Shown: positions 1 through 11,241 of the stretch, piece after piece
Layout: each line of letters opens with the position of its first letter
How positions within the stretch are numbered: the stretch's first letter is position 1
Assembly (NCBI RefSeq): GCF_030272615.1
Contig: NC_081406.1
Span: 245,575,218-245,639,217, forward strand
From: Cryptomeria japonica
Taxonomy: Eukaryota; Streptophyta; Pinopsida; Cupressales; Cupressaceae
DNA length: 64,000 nucleotides
Direction: 5' to 3'
Position numbers and translations under genes: made by a program
The notes under the pieces: generated by a model
What the model was told of the DNA's origin: nothing
Database searches by the model: none
Seen by the model: only the letters and a program-made list of their open reading frames with translations

Positions 1-882
1 TGTTTACATCAATGGTACTTCACAAGCCCATTCATGGACCATCAATCATCAAATTTTGTGAGTATATTGCAAATGTTAGCAAATTCCCTCAAGGTAATCT
101 AATTATCATCATTATCGATGAAAAGAATGTATGACTATCTTCATTAAGCATTCCAACACTCCAATCAACATCTCTAACTATTTATCAAGTAGATCCTCAT
201 CCATCACTAATATATGTATATCTCCCCTCCTTTATCATTTATCATACTTATGTGACATGGAATACTATAGGAGGCACCATCTTGTAGCTTGTTATATTAT
301 ATAAATATGGGATCAAGGCATCATGTAAATATATTTTCGTTAATTAATTTATCATCTCTACTTTGTTACATGATGTCTTATCTTGGAGAGGATCCTCAAA
401 GTAGAAGTGTTTTTTTTCTTGTGCATGCTCAAGGTCCTTTGATGGAAGTAGTTTCACTATTGTTTCTATCAACTAAATCCTTGATTATCAAACATATATT
501 TAAAATTGTTCTACAATATGATAAAATGTAAGTAGGCAACTACAATTGAAAACACAAACAAAATACATATTCCATTAATTACAAAGGTTCGAGTACATTT
601 TTATAGTCCCTAGACTTTGGCTCTTCTCTTCCTTGGTGAATAGGCACAAAGCTCTTAATTCATGGTCATGCTACATGAGGAAATTCATAACACAAATACA
701 TGAGCCTTGACTAGGACAATCCAAGGAATACTCTACATTCTTGGTTGAACACACTCAATATGTCCCTTCTCTAATGTTTGTTGTTTATTTTGTTGCAAAC
801 AAAGAGAATACTAGGTGCTAAATATCTAGGCTCATAATGAATAAATAATTATTTGAGGGAGTAGTTGTTTCAATTCTTTACT
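1..882. other. AT-rich non-coding stretch
   Basis: No gene, RNA or recognisable element was seen. The longest open frame is about 80 codons and has no domain-like pattern. The stretch lies left of CRY-DASH exon 2, so it may be intron sequence of that minus-strand gene or 3' flank, since the later exons are not in the window. Confidence 0.5.
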
Positions 883-897
883 ACCATCACTTGATTT

Positions 898-1029
898 TTA
901 TTTTTATTTTATAGGTAATGGGCCAAAGCCAATAAGGTGTACATACCCTACCCCCTTGTGGGATTTGAACTTGTGACCTCTCTTTCAAGAGCCCAAGTTC
1001 TCCACCACTAGGCCAACTGAGGTTGTATC
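898..1029 (-). mobile_element. tRNA-derived SINE with 15-bp target-site duplication
   Basis: Read on the minus strand, this 132-bp unit has a tRNA-like head. A box-A-like TGGCCTAGTGG lies at 1015-1005 and a box-B-like GTTCAAATCC at 970-961, as in RNA polymerase III promoters of plant SINEs. It ends in an A-rich tail (T-rich on the plus strand, about 898-913). It is flanked by perfect 15-bp direct repeats ACCATCACTTGATTT at 883-897 and 1030-1044, the footprint of target-primed reverse transcription. It has no coding capacity and would depend on a LINE reverse transcriptase. An intact, identical duplication suggests fairly recent insertion. The family name is not assigned. Confidence 0.85.
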
Positions 1030-1044
1030 ACCATCACTTGATTT

Positions 1045-3190
1045 ATTAATCAAGTTACAAATGTTGTTTTATTTAACAACTCTTATACCATGTTTAATTA
1101 TTCAAAAGGAATATTAATCCTCATTACATTTGGGTTTAAAAAGACATAATAAATGCAATGTGATTGTATGCCCTATAATTATGCCTATTTTCTTTAATAG
1201 AATGCACTTTGATGCATTGGTTGAGTTGTGGAAGTAAGTTGAACACACCTCCATGTAACACTACTTGTGAATGTATATAGAAAAAAACTAAAAGAAGGCA
1301 AAATTGGTCAACTTTTCTTGCGCATCACATCTTTTTCCTTTTCTTTCCCAACCCTATTCTGCTATCCATTTTCCCTGCCATGTTTAGACACTTGTAGTTT
1401 AATACCAAAGTAGGCTACTAGTACCCTTGCATTTAAAGTAGCATTTGTTTAGACAAATGACATTGCCATTCAAAGGGATTGACCTTCTCAAAAGGTTTTC
1501 ATCATGTTTTACAAAAGACTATTAGACATGGCAATTTTCTATGTTGGTTTCACCAAAACCTACAAGATATACAACATAGGAATACCCAACATCAAAATCT
1601 AGTAACTTTGGTAACTGATGTGCTAAGGAACCCATCTTGTTCTACCATTTGTTGGTCAAAACCACACCCCTCTCTATTCCATCCACAACCACTACCATGT
1701 GGATGGTGAGATACAAAATTGAGATCCCCTTGTTCAACTCCCCTAAATGTCTTAAGAGGCAAAACACCTATAATGCTACCAACAACAATTCAAGCTCCTT
1801 TGCAAGCCTAGTATACCTATGAACCGCAATGTTCTTACCTCCAACTTCCACCATTTGTACACTCTCTTCTTCACCCATCAAAGTTGCTTATAAGTGACTT
1901 AGGATCTTACCTAGAATATACTCTTCACTCTCTCAAGTTGATAGTAAACTTCACTCTTTGGTAGGTTGTATGCTTTATTATGCAATAAATTGTTTGTTCC
2001 ACTTGTCAACAATTTCATGAGGGTTGCCTCTGTCAACACAAATGTGTGAATCTACTTCAATGTATGTGCTTATATGTAGCACTAAAGTCACAACAAATGG
2101 CCTTCATGGTTAACTACAAATTACACAAAAGCTCACAACATATTTCAAACTAAAACACAACAAAATGATATGAAACCCTTTATAAATGACAAGATTACTC
2201 GAACCCTAAAGGCTGCTCATCAATTTTATGCACCGATACTTCATTCAACAAAATCAGTCTTTAAAACCATCGTTTAAAAAACGTTTTGTATTTTTAATAA
2301 CATCAAATTGTGTTTTAGCTCATGCTTTATGAATTTGCAACCATCAAATACCTTGTAAAAACATCGATGCTTCGTTTTGAGTTCATGCCCTAGTACACAT
2401 TCATCTTAATCATGCTCGCGTCTCCTTAATTGAGGTTGATCTATAAGAAAATGACAAATCATAAAAAGGAGCAAAATTTGAAGGATAATTATCCCTAATT
2501 ACAAGTGTCAATTACTTAGACACGACAAGGTGCATAAAATTAAAAGCAACAAAAACCAATTATCTCTTTTACACTAATTTAATTTTTGTTTTGATAAATT
2601 GCCTACTTAAATTGATTGGGTTAATTAAGGATATATTGCCTTAACTTGCCACATTTGACACTATTCAGTCTAATTTACCTCTTCGGACCCTATTCAATAT
2701 AATTTTCCTTTTCTAGTAAATTAAGGATGCGACGTTAATTAACCTAGTTGATATTCATTTTGATTAAATCCATTTCATTTAATATGATAAACTGGAAAAA
2801 GATGGCAAGAAAGTATTTTTTAGTATTTAATTGTCACACATCTTTAAGATAAAGATGTTCAAAAATGCAATGATGTAAAATATATTAAATTCTTATGTTG
2901 CATTAAAATGACTACCACCAATTTTAACCCAAAAGGATTTATGTTCGCCATTAACATTAATAAAAATGATAGGTTATTACCCTTATATTATAATTAATAT
3001 CACTTCTTTAAATGTATATTTATGGTAGCATGGACTAAATAATGTTTAAATTTCAACTGAAAACATCCTAATCTGTTAAAATTAGTTGCCTACGCAGATT
3101 AAGCAAACCTACATCTATAAAGCTCAGCAGGAGGTTTACTATGTGAAGGCATTTTAATATTGCAAGATTCACAGATAGCAATATTAGATT
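1045..3190. other. No recognised feature (intron or flank)
   Basis: This is AT-rich sequence with only short open frames. I looked for the next CRY-DASH exon on the minus strand (the conserved Trp-rich FAD-domain block expected after exon 2) and did not find it, so the gene probably continues beyond the left edge. Confidence 0.4.
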
Positions 3191-3194
3191 GAAT

Positions 3195-3875
3195 TTAACA
3201 ATCTTCAAATTTCCAAACGCTATTAAGCAATGCTCAGCAGGAAATTACCATTACTTTTCAAAATCACAGCACAAAAAATACTACAATACTGATACTGACA
3301 GGGATCAAAACAACAAAAATGGTGTAACAAACAAGTTTAAATGCACTTCTTGTGACATCATCCATTCGATCACTCTCTTCCAATGTAAATCATTGATATG
3401 ATTTAATGTCAGGATCAATGATGGATATCATCAGGTACATTCAAAATCTTGCATTCTAAAAAAGCCATTATTACACAAACAGGATCAAATGCTCTGCATG
3501 GATTCACAGTTAAAGCTATGTGTTGGCACTTGAAGATTTTCAAAGCTCCAATAAGTAATCAGTAGTAGGAATATACCATTACGTTTCAAAGTCACCTCAC
3601 AAAAATAGCCATAATACTGATGTAACTGGAACAAATAACAACAGGAATGGTGTAACTAATAAATTTAAATGCAGTAATTGCAATATATTCATTCCGCCAT
3701 ACTCTTCAATGTAAATCATAGATATGTTTTTACTAGCACGCTCAATGAATTGTATTATAGGGCACAATAATATCTTTTACAATGTCTAATGTTCAACTGA
3801 TATTCAAAATCTTACATTCCCAGGAAGCCGTTATTACACAAACAATCAAACACAACCCACGGATAAACTCTACAT
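3195..3875. repeat. Diverged tandem duplication, ~0.34 kb unit
   Basis: Two neighbouring copies (about 3195-3520 and 3527-3875) share the same order of blocks: a CAGCAGG/CAGTAGG motif and ACCATTAC, a CAC-rich AAAAATA block, AATGGTGTAAC, AAATTTAAATGCA, TCTTCCAATGTAAATCAT (or a close match), then ATTCAAAATCTT and ATTACACAAACA. The copies differ by many substitutions and small indels, so the duplication is old. It lies beyond exon 2 of CRY-DASH and probably in intron 2. No coding function is evident. Confidence 0.7.
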
Positions 3876-4374
3876 GGAACTTTGAAAGCTGCCTGGCTCA
3901 TCAGAAGTGTTTGTTTGAAATTTATTGTTTGCTGAATACCACTACGCTGCAACAGGGCCTGCACAAGTTATGGCTGGAGAAGCAGTTTGACTTTTCTTAG
4001 CCGAGCTGTACTTCTTAGTAATGAATCTGAAATTCAGTGTGTTTTAATAGTCAGTAAAGTCTCAAAAATGAGATGTGAATTGAAAATTGCTATATTCTTA
4101 TGGAGATTAGTTCACCTAAAGAAGTCCCTCCATAAAAGTTCAAAGGTAAGCCAATTTAAGCCACCATCAGAACCAGAAGCTTTTCCAAGAGATGATGAAA
4201 TAGAACTGAATTCAAAAAAGATGCATCCAAGTTAGCCATGATTGAAATCGACATTGCTACATGAAATTTGAGAAGGATGTGTGTGTTAAAAAAAGTCTTC
4301 AAACTTTCTGTTGATTTTGTATCCTCTTCCATGCATTTTATGATGATCAATGCCAAAGGAGAAGAAAGACTCAC

Positions 4375-4604
4375 CTGTTCTTGTTTTTCTTTAGCTCCTC
4401 AAACATGTAACGTGGTGAAAGACAACCCATTGCCAACCAGGGTGAGATTTTACATGAAAAGTTAGCACCATAAAGACTATCTCCAGAGCCATCCTTGCCA
4501 ACTTTCTGAGGCTGCCCTCTATACTCCGTGGCAAACATTTTTAGCCTCTGCAAGGCTTCTGTTTCACCTCCAACAAGTGATGCATTTGCGGTAGATTTGC
4601 CACT
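4375..4604 (-). CDS. CRY3: Cryptochrome DASH, exon 2 (start of FAD-binding domain)
   Basis: This 230-nt internal exon continues the CRY-DASH protein of the exon at 15718-14552. Its translation contains the GGETEALQRL block and FSCKISPWLAMGCLSPR, the conserved start of the alpha-helical FAD-binding domain of DASH cryptochromes. DASH cryptochromes are organelle-targeted blue-light flavoproteins that repair cyclobutane pyrimidine dimers, mainly in single-stranded DNA. The acceptor is TTTCTTGCAG ending at 4605, and the donor is GT at 4374-4373 within GAACAG/GTGAGT. The exon enters in phase 0, matching the CAG codon that ends exon 1, and leaves after two bases of a codon. Later exons, including the rest of the flavin pocket, are not in the window. 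No stop or frameshift is present. Confidence 0.9.
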
Positions 4605-4891
4605 CTGCAAGAAATTGCACTACCTTATTTAAAATTGATGCACACAATGAAACCACTTGCATTCATGTGCCATATCTACATTGACCAAAAAGATTTGAAC
4701 CTCACAATTGGGAGATTATAGGTAACAAAATATTGTGGTCAACACCTTGCATTCCAAGGAATTATGTATAATGCTTAGCTCAAAATTCAAATTTAAGAAC
4801 AAAGTTAACTGACATAATCAACCATCAAAAACCTGATGAACACTATGAAATGCAGTGAGATAAGTAAATTGCTTAAAGCTGAACCTATAGA

Positions 4892-5033
4892 GCAATCAAC
4901 GGGCCAAAGGTGGTGGTGTATTCAACAAATGCATAAAACTTGGGCTACAGAAGCCAAATATTGCAATCAACGGGCCAAAGGTGGTGGTGTATTCAACGAA
5001 TGCATAAAACTTGGGCTACAGAAGCCAAATATT
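4892..5033. repeat. 71-bp tandem duplication, two copies
   Basis: Two head-to-tail copies, 4892-4962 and 4963-5033, start with GCAATCAACGGGCCAAAGG. By eye they differ at one base (CAACAAATG versus CAACGAATG). Near identity points to a recent local duplication, by replication slippage or unequal exchange, inside CRY-DASH intron 1. No coding role is seen. Confidence 0.9.
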
Positions 5034-6430
5034 GCTGACAATAAAAATGATGATGCAATATTATTTTGACCTTTTTTTAACATGATTGTAGCTTCAGATC
5101 TAAGTCACGAGATTTCATGCTGTCTTTTCTTTCAACAAAGATAAAACTCAATTAGAACCCAAATAAAAATGTGGAAAAGCATGCCAATATAAATAAATAT
5201 TTCTAAATTTTAAAATTGTGTTCATTAGTTAGTTTAAAATATTCAGACAACTTGGGATTCGACAAGAAAAAGTTGCAAAACTTGATGCATATCAAATATT
5301 TTATTCAATGCGAACCCAGAAATTCACATGCAATGGAATTTATATGTTTGAATTAGTTCAACAATTCAATAAGTGAAATAGCATCCAGGGGCATTACCTT
5401 CAAGTTTCAGCTTATTTTGATGCAGAATCCCCCAAATGACGAACATTTTAAGAAATGGCAATTATGATATTCAATATCTTACTACCCCCAGAGTCGTTAT
5501 AAAATGTGACATGAGACAAAAGTAGGATAAGGAATTATTTGGCAAACATTTTCCAAATCACCTAAACAAGACACAGGAGAAAAAGAAAATTGATATCGAA
5601 GGATATGTACAGGATAAATTTGCAAAAAAAGTGCTTGTACTATGAGAGACTGCAAGAAGAAAAAGCTGAAAGAAGAACTAAAACAGAACAAAAATTTGTA
5701 AACAAATGGTCAAATGGTTAAAAGAAATGGTTCAATAGAGAGCTCTTCCATATATCCAAATTGTAAGAACAGATTACAGAATCAATATAACCTAATGGAG
5801 AATTAATCACTGAGAATCAGACACTTAAAAAGAGGAAGTCCACTTTTATGGCAAGTTGCTTATGGAAGAAGTGAACCAATGGGCATGTCAGGACAATGAC
5901 CAGTTAATGGCCTTAACAACAGAGAAAGAGGCTGAAGCTACTCCTTTCTATGATTTTCATTAGGAGCTCACAAAACCCCACGACCTGATTGTTTCCAAGA
6001 AGGCTTCTTTGAAAAATAAAAAGAAAAAGAAAAATCGAAGCTGTTCTGAAAGAATAGAACTCAACCTCTTTCCCTCGTTCCAAACAAAGAGAATGCAGAA
6101 CACTTTGATGTCTTTTGACCAAACATATTCATCACTTTGTCACATGTAATGGTTAATGGATTAAAAATACATATCCCAACACCAGCTTAAAACTTGCAAG
6201 ACTTTCAGTGGAAAATTTTGGGGAATAGGTTCTTCAGATAACCTTTACAAATATTTCACAAGTTCATGACTGTATAAAGCATAAAGACTGCCATCAAACC
6301 CAATACAAGACAAAGGAAAGTTGGCCATCTATTTCATAATCAAACAAATCAAGTAATGAATGTATTCTTACATGATAACGTGTAGAGCAAAGAAGTGTAC
6401 GTATCCCAATTTTCAAAGAAGCTTGAAGAG
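5034..6430. other. Intron sequence without recognised feature
   Basis: AT-rich intron 1 sequence. Open frames are short and none resembles a known domain on either strand. Confidence 0.4.
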
Positions 6431-6439
6431 AAGAGTGGG

Positions 6440-6712
6440 GTACAGAGGTTACACCTTTTACACAAGGTGTAATGTATGCAAAAAGGTCTCTAGTGAATAT
6501 GCTATATCACTGAGGTAAAGTCATAGAAATAGAACACAATATAATAGAAAATAGAGCAGACCAGAGAGTATATAACCAAGCCACTTTGAGGTGGCAACCT
6601 CCACAACTTAATAATAAGAATAGAATTCCCAATATGTTAATATGAGAGAGCCTTGCTTATCCTTGAATATAGACATAATTACGTAGGGTTACACCCCTTG
6701 GTCCTAATTAGA
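6440..6712 (-). mobile_element. Probable gypsy LTR fragment
   Basis: On the minus strand this segment follows the gypsy chromodomain region. It has promoter-like composition: a GGTTATATACTC TATA-like motif in the reverse complement of about 6575-6586, then a T/A-rich transcribed leader. Its position, just 3' of pol, fits a 3' LTR. No clean TG...CA ends, partner LTR or target-site duplication was found, so the boundaries are approximate. Confidence 0.4.
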
Positions 6713-7905
6713 TCAGCCTAAAGAAAAAATCAGAAATGAAAATATAAATGTTAAGTGTGCCGTAAGACAGCCCACACATATCCTGATACACACTATGAGC
6801 AGAGCGTGTAGCATGCCCTTTCCCTTTGAACTGATGTTGTCATCAACATGGACTAGCACAGGATGTTGCTGTAGGAATGTTTCAGCCTCCCATGTCACAT
6901 TCTCACCAGGCAGACTCTTCCACTTGATCAAATACTTTGTAATCACTCATTATCTGCAGCCTCTAAGTGTGTGTATGAAGGATGGCTTCAAGCTCCAAAA
7001 TTATTCTTCCAAGTTCATCAAGCTCTGGTAATTCTATTTGGGATAAAATTCTTTGTCCAATGACTTTCTTCAATCAGAAAACATGGACAACCAAACGCAT
7101 TTTTGCTGACAGAGATAACTCCACTTTGTATACAACTTCAAATCTTCTGCACAATATAATAAGGGCCATAAAAATTAGGGCTTAACTTGTTGATAGTTAT
7201 CCTCCTATTCTTTCAATGGCATTTGTGTATATGGCTGCAAACACACAAAAACCTAATATCCAACATCAAAATGCCTTTCACTTCATTGCTGCTCAGCTTG
7301 CTGCTTCATGCACTTTTGTGCCACTCGCAAGTCCTCTCATAACTAGTCAGGACTACCTACTGGTGTTGAATGCATTCTTCGACTGCTTGAACCTTTGAGT
7401 GTACCTTCAAATATGAGGTGATGGATGATGGATAACACCAATGACAAGATATGGAAAAAGGTGCTACACCATCATTCCGCTAGTGGCAACCATTGAACCC
7501 ATCTTTCATATTTTTCAGAAGAAAAAGAGAGGCGATAATCCCCCAAGCATTTGTTGACCACCTCAATATGCCCATCAAATTGGGGATAATAAGAAAAGCT
7601 ATGTGTTGGTTGAGTATTGAAACATGAAAATGACTCGGTCCAAAAATTACTAGTAAATATAGGATAACAATCACTTGCTAAGATATTTGGGTCCCATGTA
7701 GCTTTTGAACTCTCCATATAGCTTATAAGTTATTGCAACTGTACTTACCATAAATGGATGAGACAATGTAAAAAAATCGGCATATTTGGTGAGTCAAATA
7801 CACAACAACCATGATGAGATTTTTCCCCAGAAACTTGGACAATCTGATAATGAAATCCATGGAAACCCCCTCCCACCATTGACAAGGAACAAGGAGAGGC
7901 TGCAA
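6713..7905 (-). pseudogene. Ty3/gypsy pol relic: integrase core and chromodomain
   Basis: Minus-strand fragments in several frames keep the order of a chromovirus pol 3' end. At 7905-7723 are the integrase motifs WEGVSMDFI (first catalytic Asp) and LIMVVV. At 7717-7472 are FTSNFWTESF, PQFDGHIEVVNKCLG (the position of the third catalytic residue, Glu) and YERWVQWLPLAE. At 6946-6850 is the chromodomain piece YLIKWKSLPGENVTWEAE. Reverse transcriptase and gag are absent upstream, so the copy is truncated near 7.9 kb. Stops and frameshifts rule out function. It lies in CRY-DASH intron 1 in the same orientation as the gene. Confidence 0.8.
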
Positions 7906-8330
7906 AAAATCAATAGTTCTAATTATCTAGCACTTGTTTTGCTTACACACGACACATTTTACAAACAAATATTTGTATTTCCCCTTTGAGCCTTTCCCCA
8001 AAAAAATTGTATACATACATATATGTAATACATATTTACATATACATGCATAAATATAAAGTAAGTTAAAATTCTTCATTCGCATCAGCCCTCTAAAAGG
8101 GCTGCACAAGAATTCATCTAAACACATGCCACAGAATTGCAAGCCCTGCAGACAGGGGTTCAAAGAGGCAACTATTATCTTTATCTAAATGCAAAGGAGA
8201 AGAATCACTCAATACCGACAGGAGACATTCACCCTTTTTGGGTTTTTCCCCCTTTCTTTGAAGGTAGAAGCAACATTTGGTATGTTGGTTTCGTGGAAGG
8301 GGACTTTTTCCTCTTGATGTTTGTCCATTC

Positions 8331-8774
8331 TTAATGAGATGTGATCCCTGTGTTCTTCTTAAGGCATCCAATTGAATTGTCTTCCTTGTGATTAGGCCCA
8401 TTGATCTCTGGGACAGCCATAGACATCAACGAAGCTGCTGAAAATTCTCCAAACTTGGATTCCATATTCACCTGAACAATTTGTGAGACATCAGCAGAGG
8501 CATTCATTTTGGAATCCCCTTGTGGGACCCCCAAGATTAGAGCATGTAACATGTCCGATGGAGAAGACTGAGAAGTGTTTAGTTTTGTGCTCATAGGTGC
8601 AGGAACCATGGAGGAACTTGATTCTACCCGAGGCAGAGAAGGGATAGTAAAATGGTGTGGCTCAGCTCCAATCCACCAAGCAGGAGAATCACGCAAGTTT
8701 AACTTCCTTTTTCCAAGGTGTTTGTCTTCGGACAATGCTGTGTGGATTGTTCTGTAGAGAAGCAAAATCTGCAT
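8331..8774 (-). other. Unidentified coding-like segment
   Basis: This is an open frame of 147 codons. On the minus strand its first codons follow a good splice-acceptor-like CTCTTTCAG at about 8782-8774. The translation is Ser/Pro/Met-rich (for example RDSPAWWIGAEPHHFTIPS and SSPSDMLHALILGVPQ) and reads more like a real protein than most non-coding frames here. I do not recognise the family. It could be a captured host-gene exon, part of another transposon, or chance. It is not in a usual gypsy gag position relative to the neighbouring relic, which lacks the intervening domains. No function is proposed. Confidence 0.25.
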
Positions 8775-9489
8775 CTGAAAGAGATTCTTATATAGTCTAC
8801 TGGTTGCCCCCAGTTTCTCTTGCCCACTCCATGGACTAGAACTTCATGTTGTCTTCATGGCATCATCTAGTTTAATTACATAAACTCATGCATATATACA
8901 AGCACTCACACAACATACTTAGTGTCATATATAGCCCATACCATTGTAAAGAGGAAAGAAACTTCACAAAGAGTGATTCAAGATTTTCTTTCATTTGAGG
9001 TAGAAAAGTATTTACAACTAGCAATTCAAGTGTTGCTTTCATTCAAAGAGAAAGGGTATTTACCATGGTTGTATAATTCATAAATTAAATAATCCGCAGT
9101 TGAAATTGCTTGTTAGTTACGAAAAAAATAACTTGTAGCTGAGTTATTCATAAAAACCAATTTTCTATGGGGACATGTTTCCCCCAAAAAAACCTCACAT
9201 ATTTGAGATGGGCATGTTTTCGAGATGTGGGCACTTGGAGGAAACATCCTCCCACCACACTGCCACCACCTTGGAGAAACCATTAAAATGTCAAGACATT
9301 TTGTCCCCGAGGCGTTTGGGAGGCTCCTAGGAGTCTCCATCTTGGGGATGCCCAAGTGTCTCCCATGGCCAGACGACCAAAAAAGCCATTTCAAAATTTA
9401 AAGAAAAACCATAAATTTTTAATTGAAACCTACCCACCACATGGCCAAACCCTAATGGCCAATGGATCCAACCTAAGCCCCACAAACCC

Positions 9490-9497
9490 TATAAAAG
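9490..9497 (+). promoter_or_regulatory. TATA box, candidate hAT transposase promoter
   Basis: TATAAAAG follows a C-rich context and precedes an A/G-rich leader. At about 9667-9670 the leader meets AAGCATGAG/GTAGG, a plausible donor. A matching acceptor (TTATTTTTAG at about 11232-11241) sits just before the transposase reading frame. This gives a plausible promoter, non-coding first exon and intron for the hAT transposase downstream. The assignment is inferred from position and motif only. Confidence 0.4.
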
Positions 9498-9668
9498 ACC
9501 CTCAAACCCTCATTTTAACTCGCAAACACAAATCAACAGAAAGTTGATAGTGTGAGTGTGAGAATGAAAGAGTGAGAATAAAGTGCTACAAGTGCAATAG
9601 AGTTGAGGAGGAGCAAGAAGAAAAGGAAAACGAGGATCTAACCAAGTTGCAAGCATTTTTCAAGCATG

Positions 9669-11241
9669 AGGTAGGATTCTATGATTTTTTTTAATTAGTT
9701 TCTGTTTCACATTCATATTCATAGACATGGCTACATATTCATATTGTCATCAACATTAAAATTAGAAAATAAAAATCATTTACTAAATTGCAAATTTCTA
9801 TTTTAATTTTTAAATTAAATAGTCATTAGTTTAGTTTTAAATTTTCAATTTTGCAAAAAAAAATTAAATTTTAATTTTACAACAGCAAGTTGTCATAATT
9901 TTTTAATTTAAGTTTTACAAATTACTTTTACTAGTTTATATGTTAAAACAAATTATTTTTCATACAAGAATTAAACTTTTGTGTATCCTCTACTTTTGCG
10001 CTTCATTGGACCTAAAGTAAGAAAAACAAAAGTAAAATCCTTGGTTGAAATAGATTAAGAACAAGGATTTTTATATGTGTATACTCTACTTAGGCACTTT
10101 GAGTTACTTAATCCTTTGTATTATGCTGCATGCATAGTTTGAATTTTAATTTAAAAAGTATAAACTTATAAATCTTATTTTGTTTATTGCAACGTGACAT
10201 ACACCAGCCATATATGTATATTACCCAGGTGTTCAAATTGAAGTAGAAAAAATATTTTTATTCCCCAAGAAAGGGCCAACCCAAGTTAAGTCCCTACTAA
10301 GGGCCAACCCAGGTTTTAAGCATTTAATATTAGCATTTGGATGAAGGATGCCAACCAAGGGAAAAAGGATAAAATTCGAAAAGGGGCCGACCACGGGGAG
10401 TATGATAAAGGGCTAACCGAAACAGCACTTGAAGCAAGAGGGGATGCACCGCTTACAAAGACTTATTATTTATGAAAAGAAGTGACCTTTCATCCAAAGA
10501 TAAAGATATAAAAGGAAGACCCATTCATTTGAAAAAAGGGCATCCATAATCGATCATGGAATGGGAAGAAGCATTTGATCTGAAATCAGATATTGAGCCA
10601 ATAAAGAGTGGAGTCTGATATTATATCAGCTGCTTAAAATTATTAAGTTTATGTGTAGAAATTGAATGATCAAGCATTAATGAAGAATAAGAAATCTGAA
10701 TATCAAGGAATAATTGAATTCAGTAGAATAAAATAATCAAGTTCAAATTGGAGCAGAATTTAGAAATGAACCTGAGTTAGAATTTAAAAACAGCAGTCTA
10801 TAATATTAACGGAAATATAATTAAATTACCAATTCATCAAGAATCTTAGAAATTAGTAATTAATCATTGGATTTTAATAAAACAATCATATTAGAAACAG
10901 GCAAGGAAACATAATAGGGCGATGTAGGAGTATGGGTCCCTTCAATTGAGTAGACACCCATTGAGTTGGTTGCTTGTGGGCCAAGGAATCGGATTGACTT
11001 GGTTGGTTGTTTGACGCTCTTGGGCTTAATTGTGGAGGATAGTCTCCCAGCATCCTATGGTGCTTTCCCCTCAAGTTTCTAATATGGTTGAAGCTATAGT
11101 GTGCATGTTTACAGTAGAAAACTTCATTATCATTTGTTTGATGTTAACTGATTATTTTTTCTAAGTTCAATTGTTATTATGTAATTCAGTTAAATAATAC
11201 TCTTTGAAAATAAATTATATTATTGGAATTGTTATTTTTAG
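9669..11241. other. Presumed hAT internal non-coding region
   Basis: This AT-rich sequence lies between the candidate leader exon and the transposase frame. At 10260-10440 there are repeated GGGCCAACCCA/GGGCCGACCA-type blocks, probably a fragment of another element. No coding region was recognised. Confidence 0.3.

Noticed and set aside
4156..4374. Minus-strand 72-codon frame as the next CRY-DASH exon
   Set aside because: It begins at the consensus donor of exon 2 and its sequence lacks every conserved FAD-domain motif, so it is intron.
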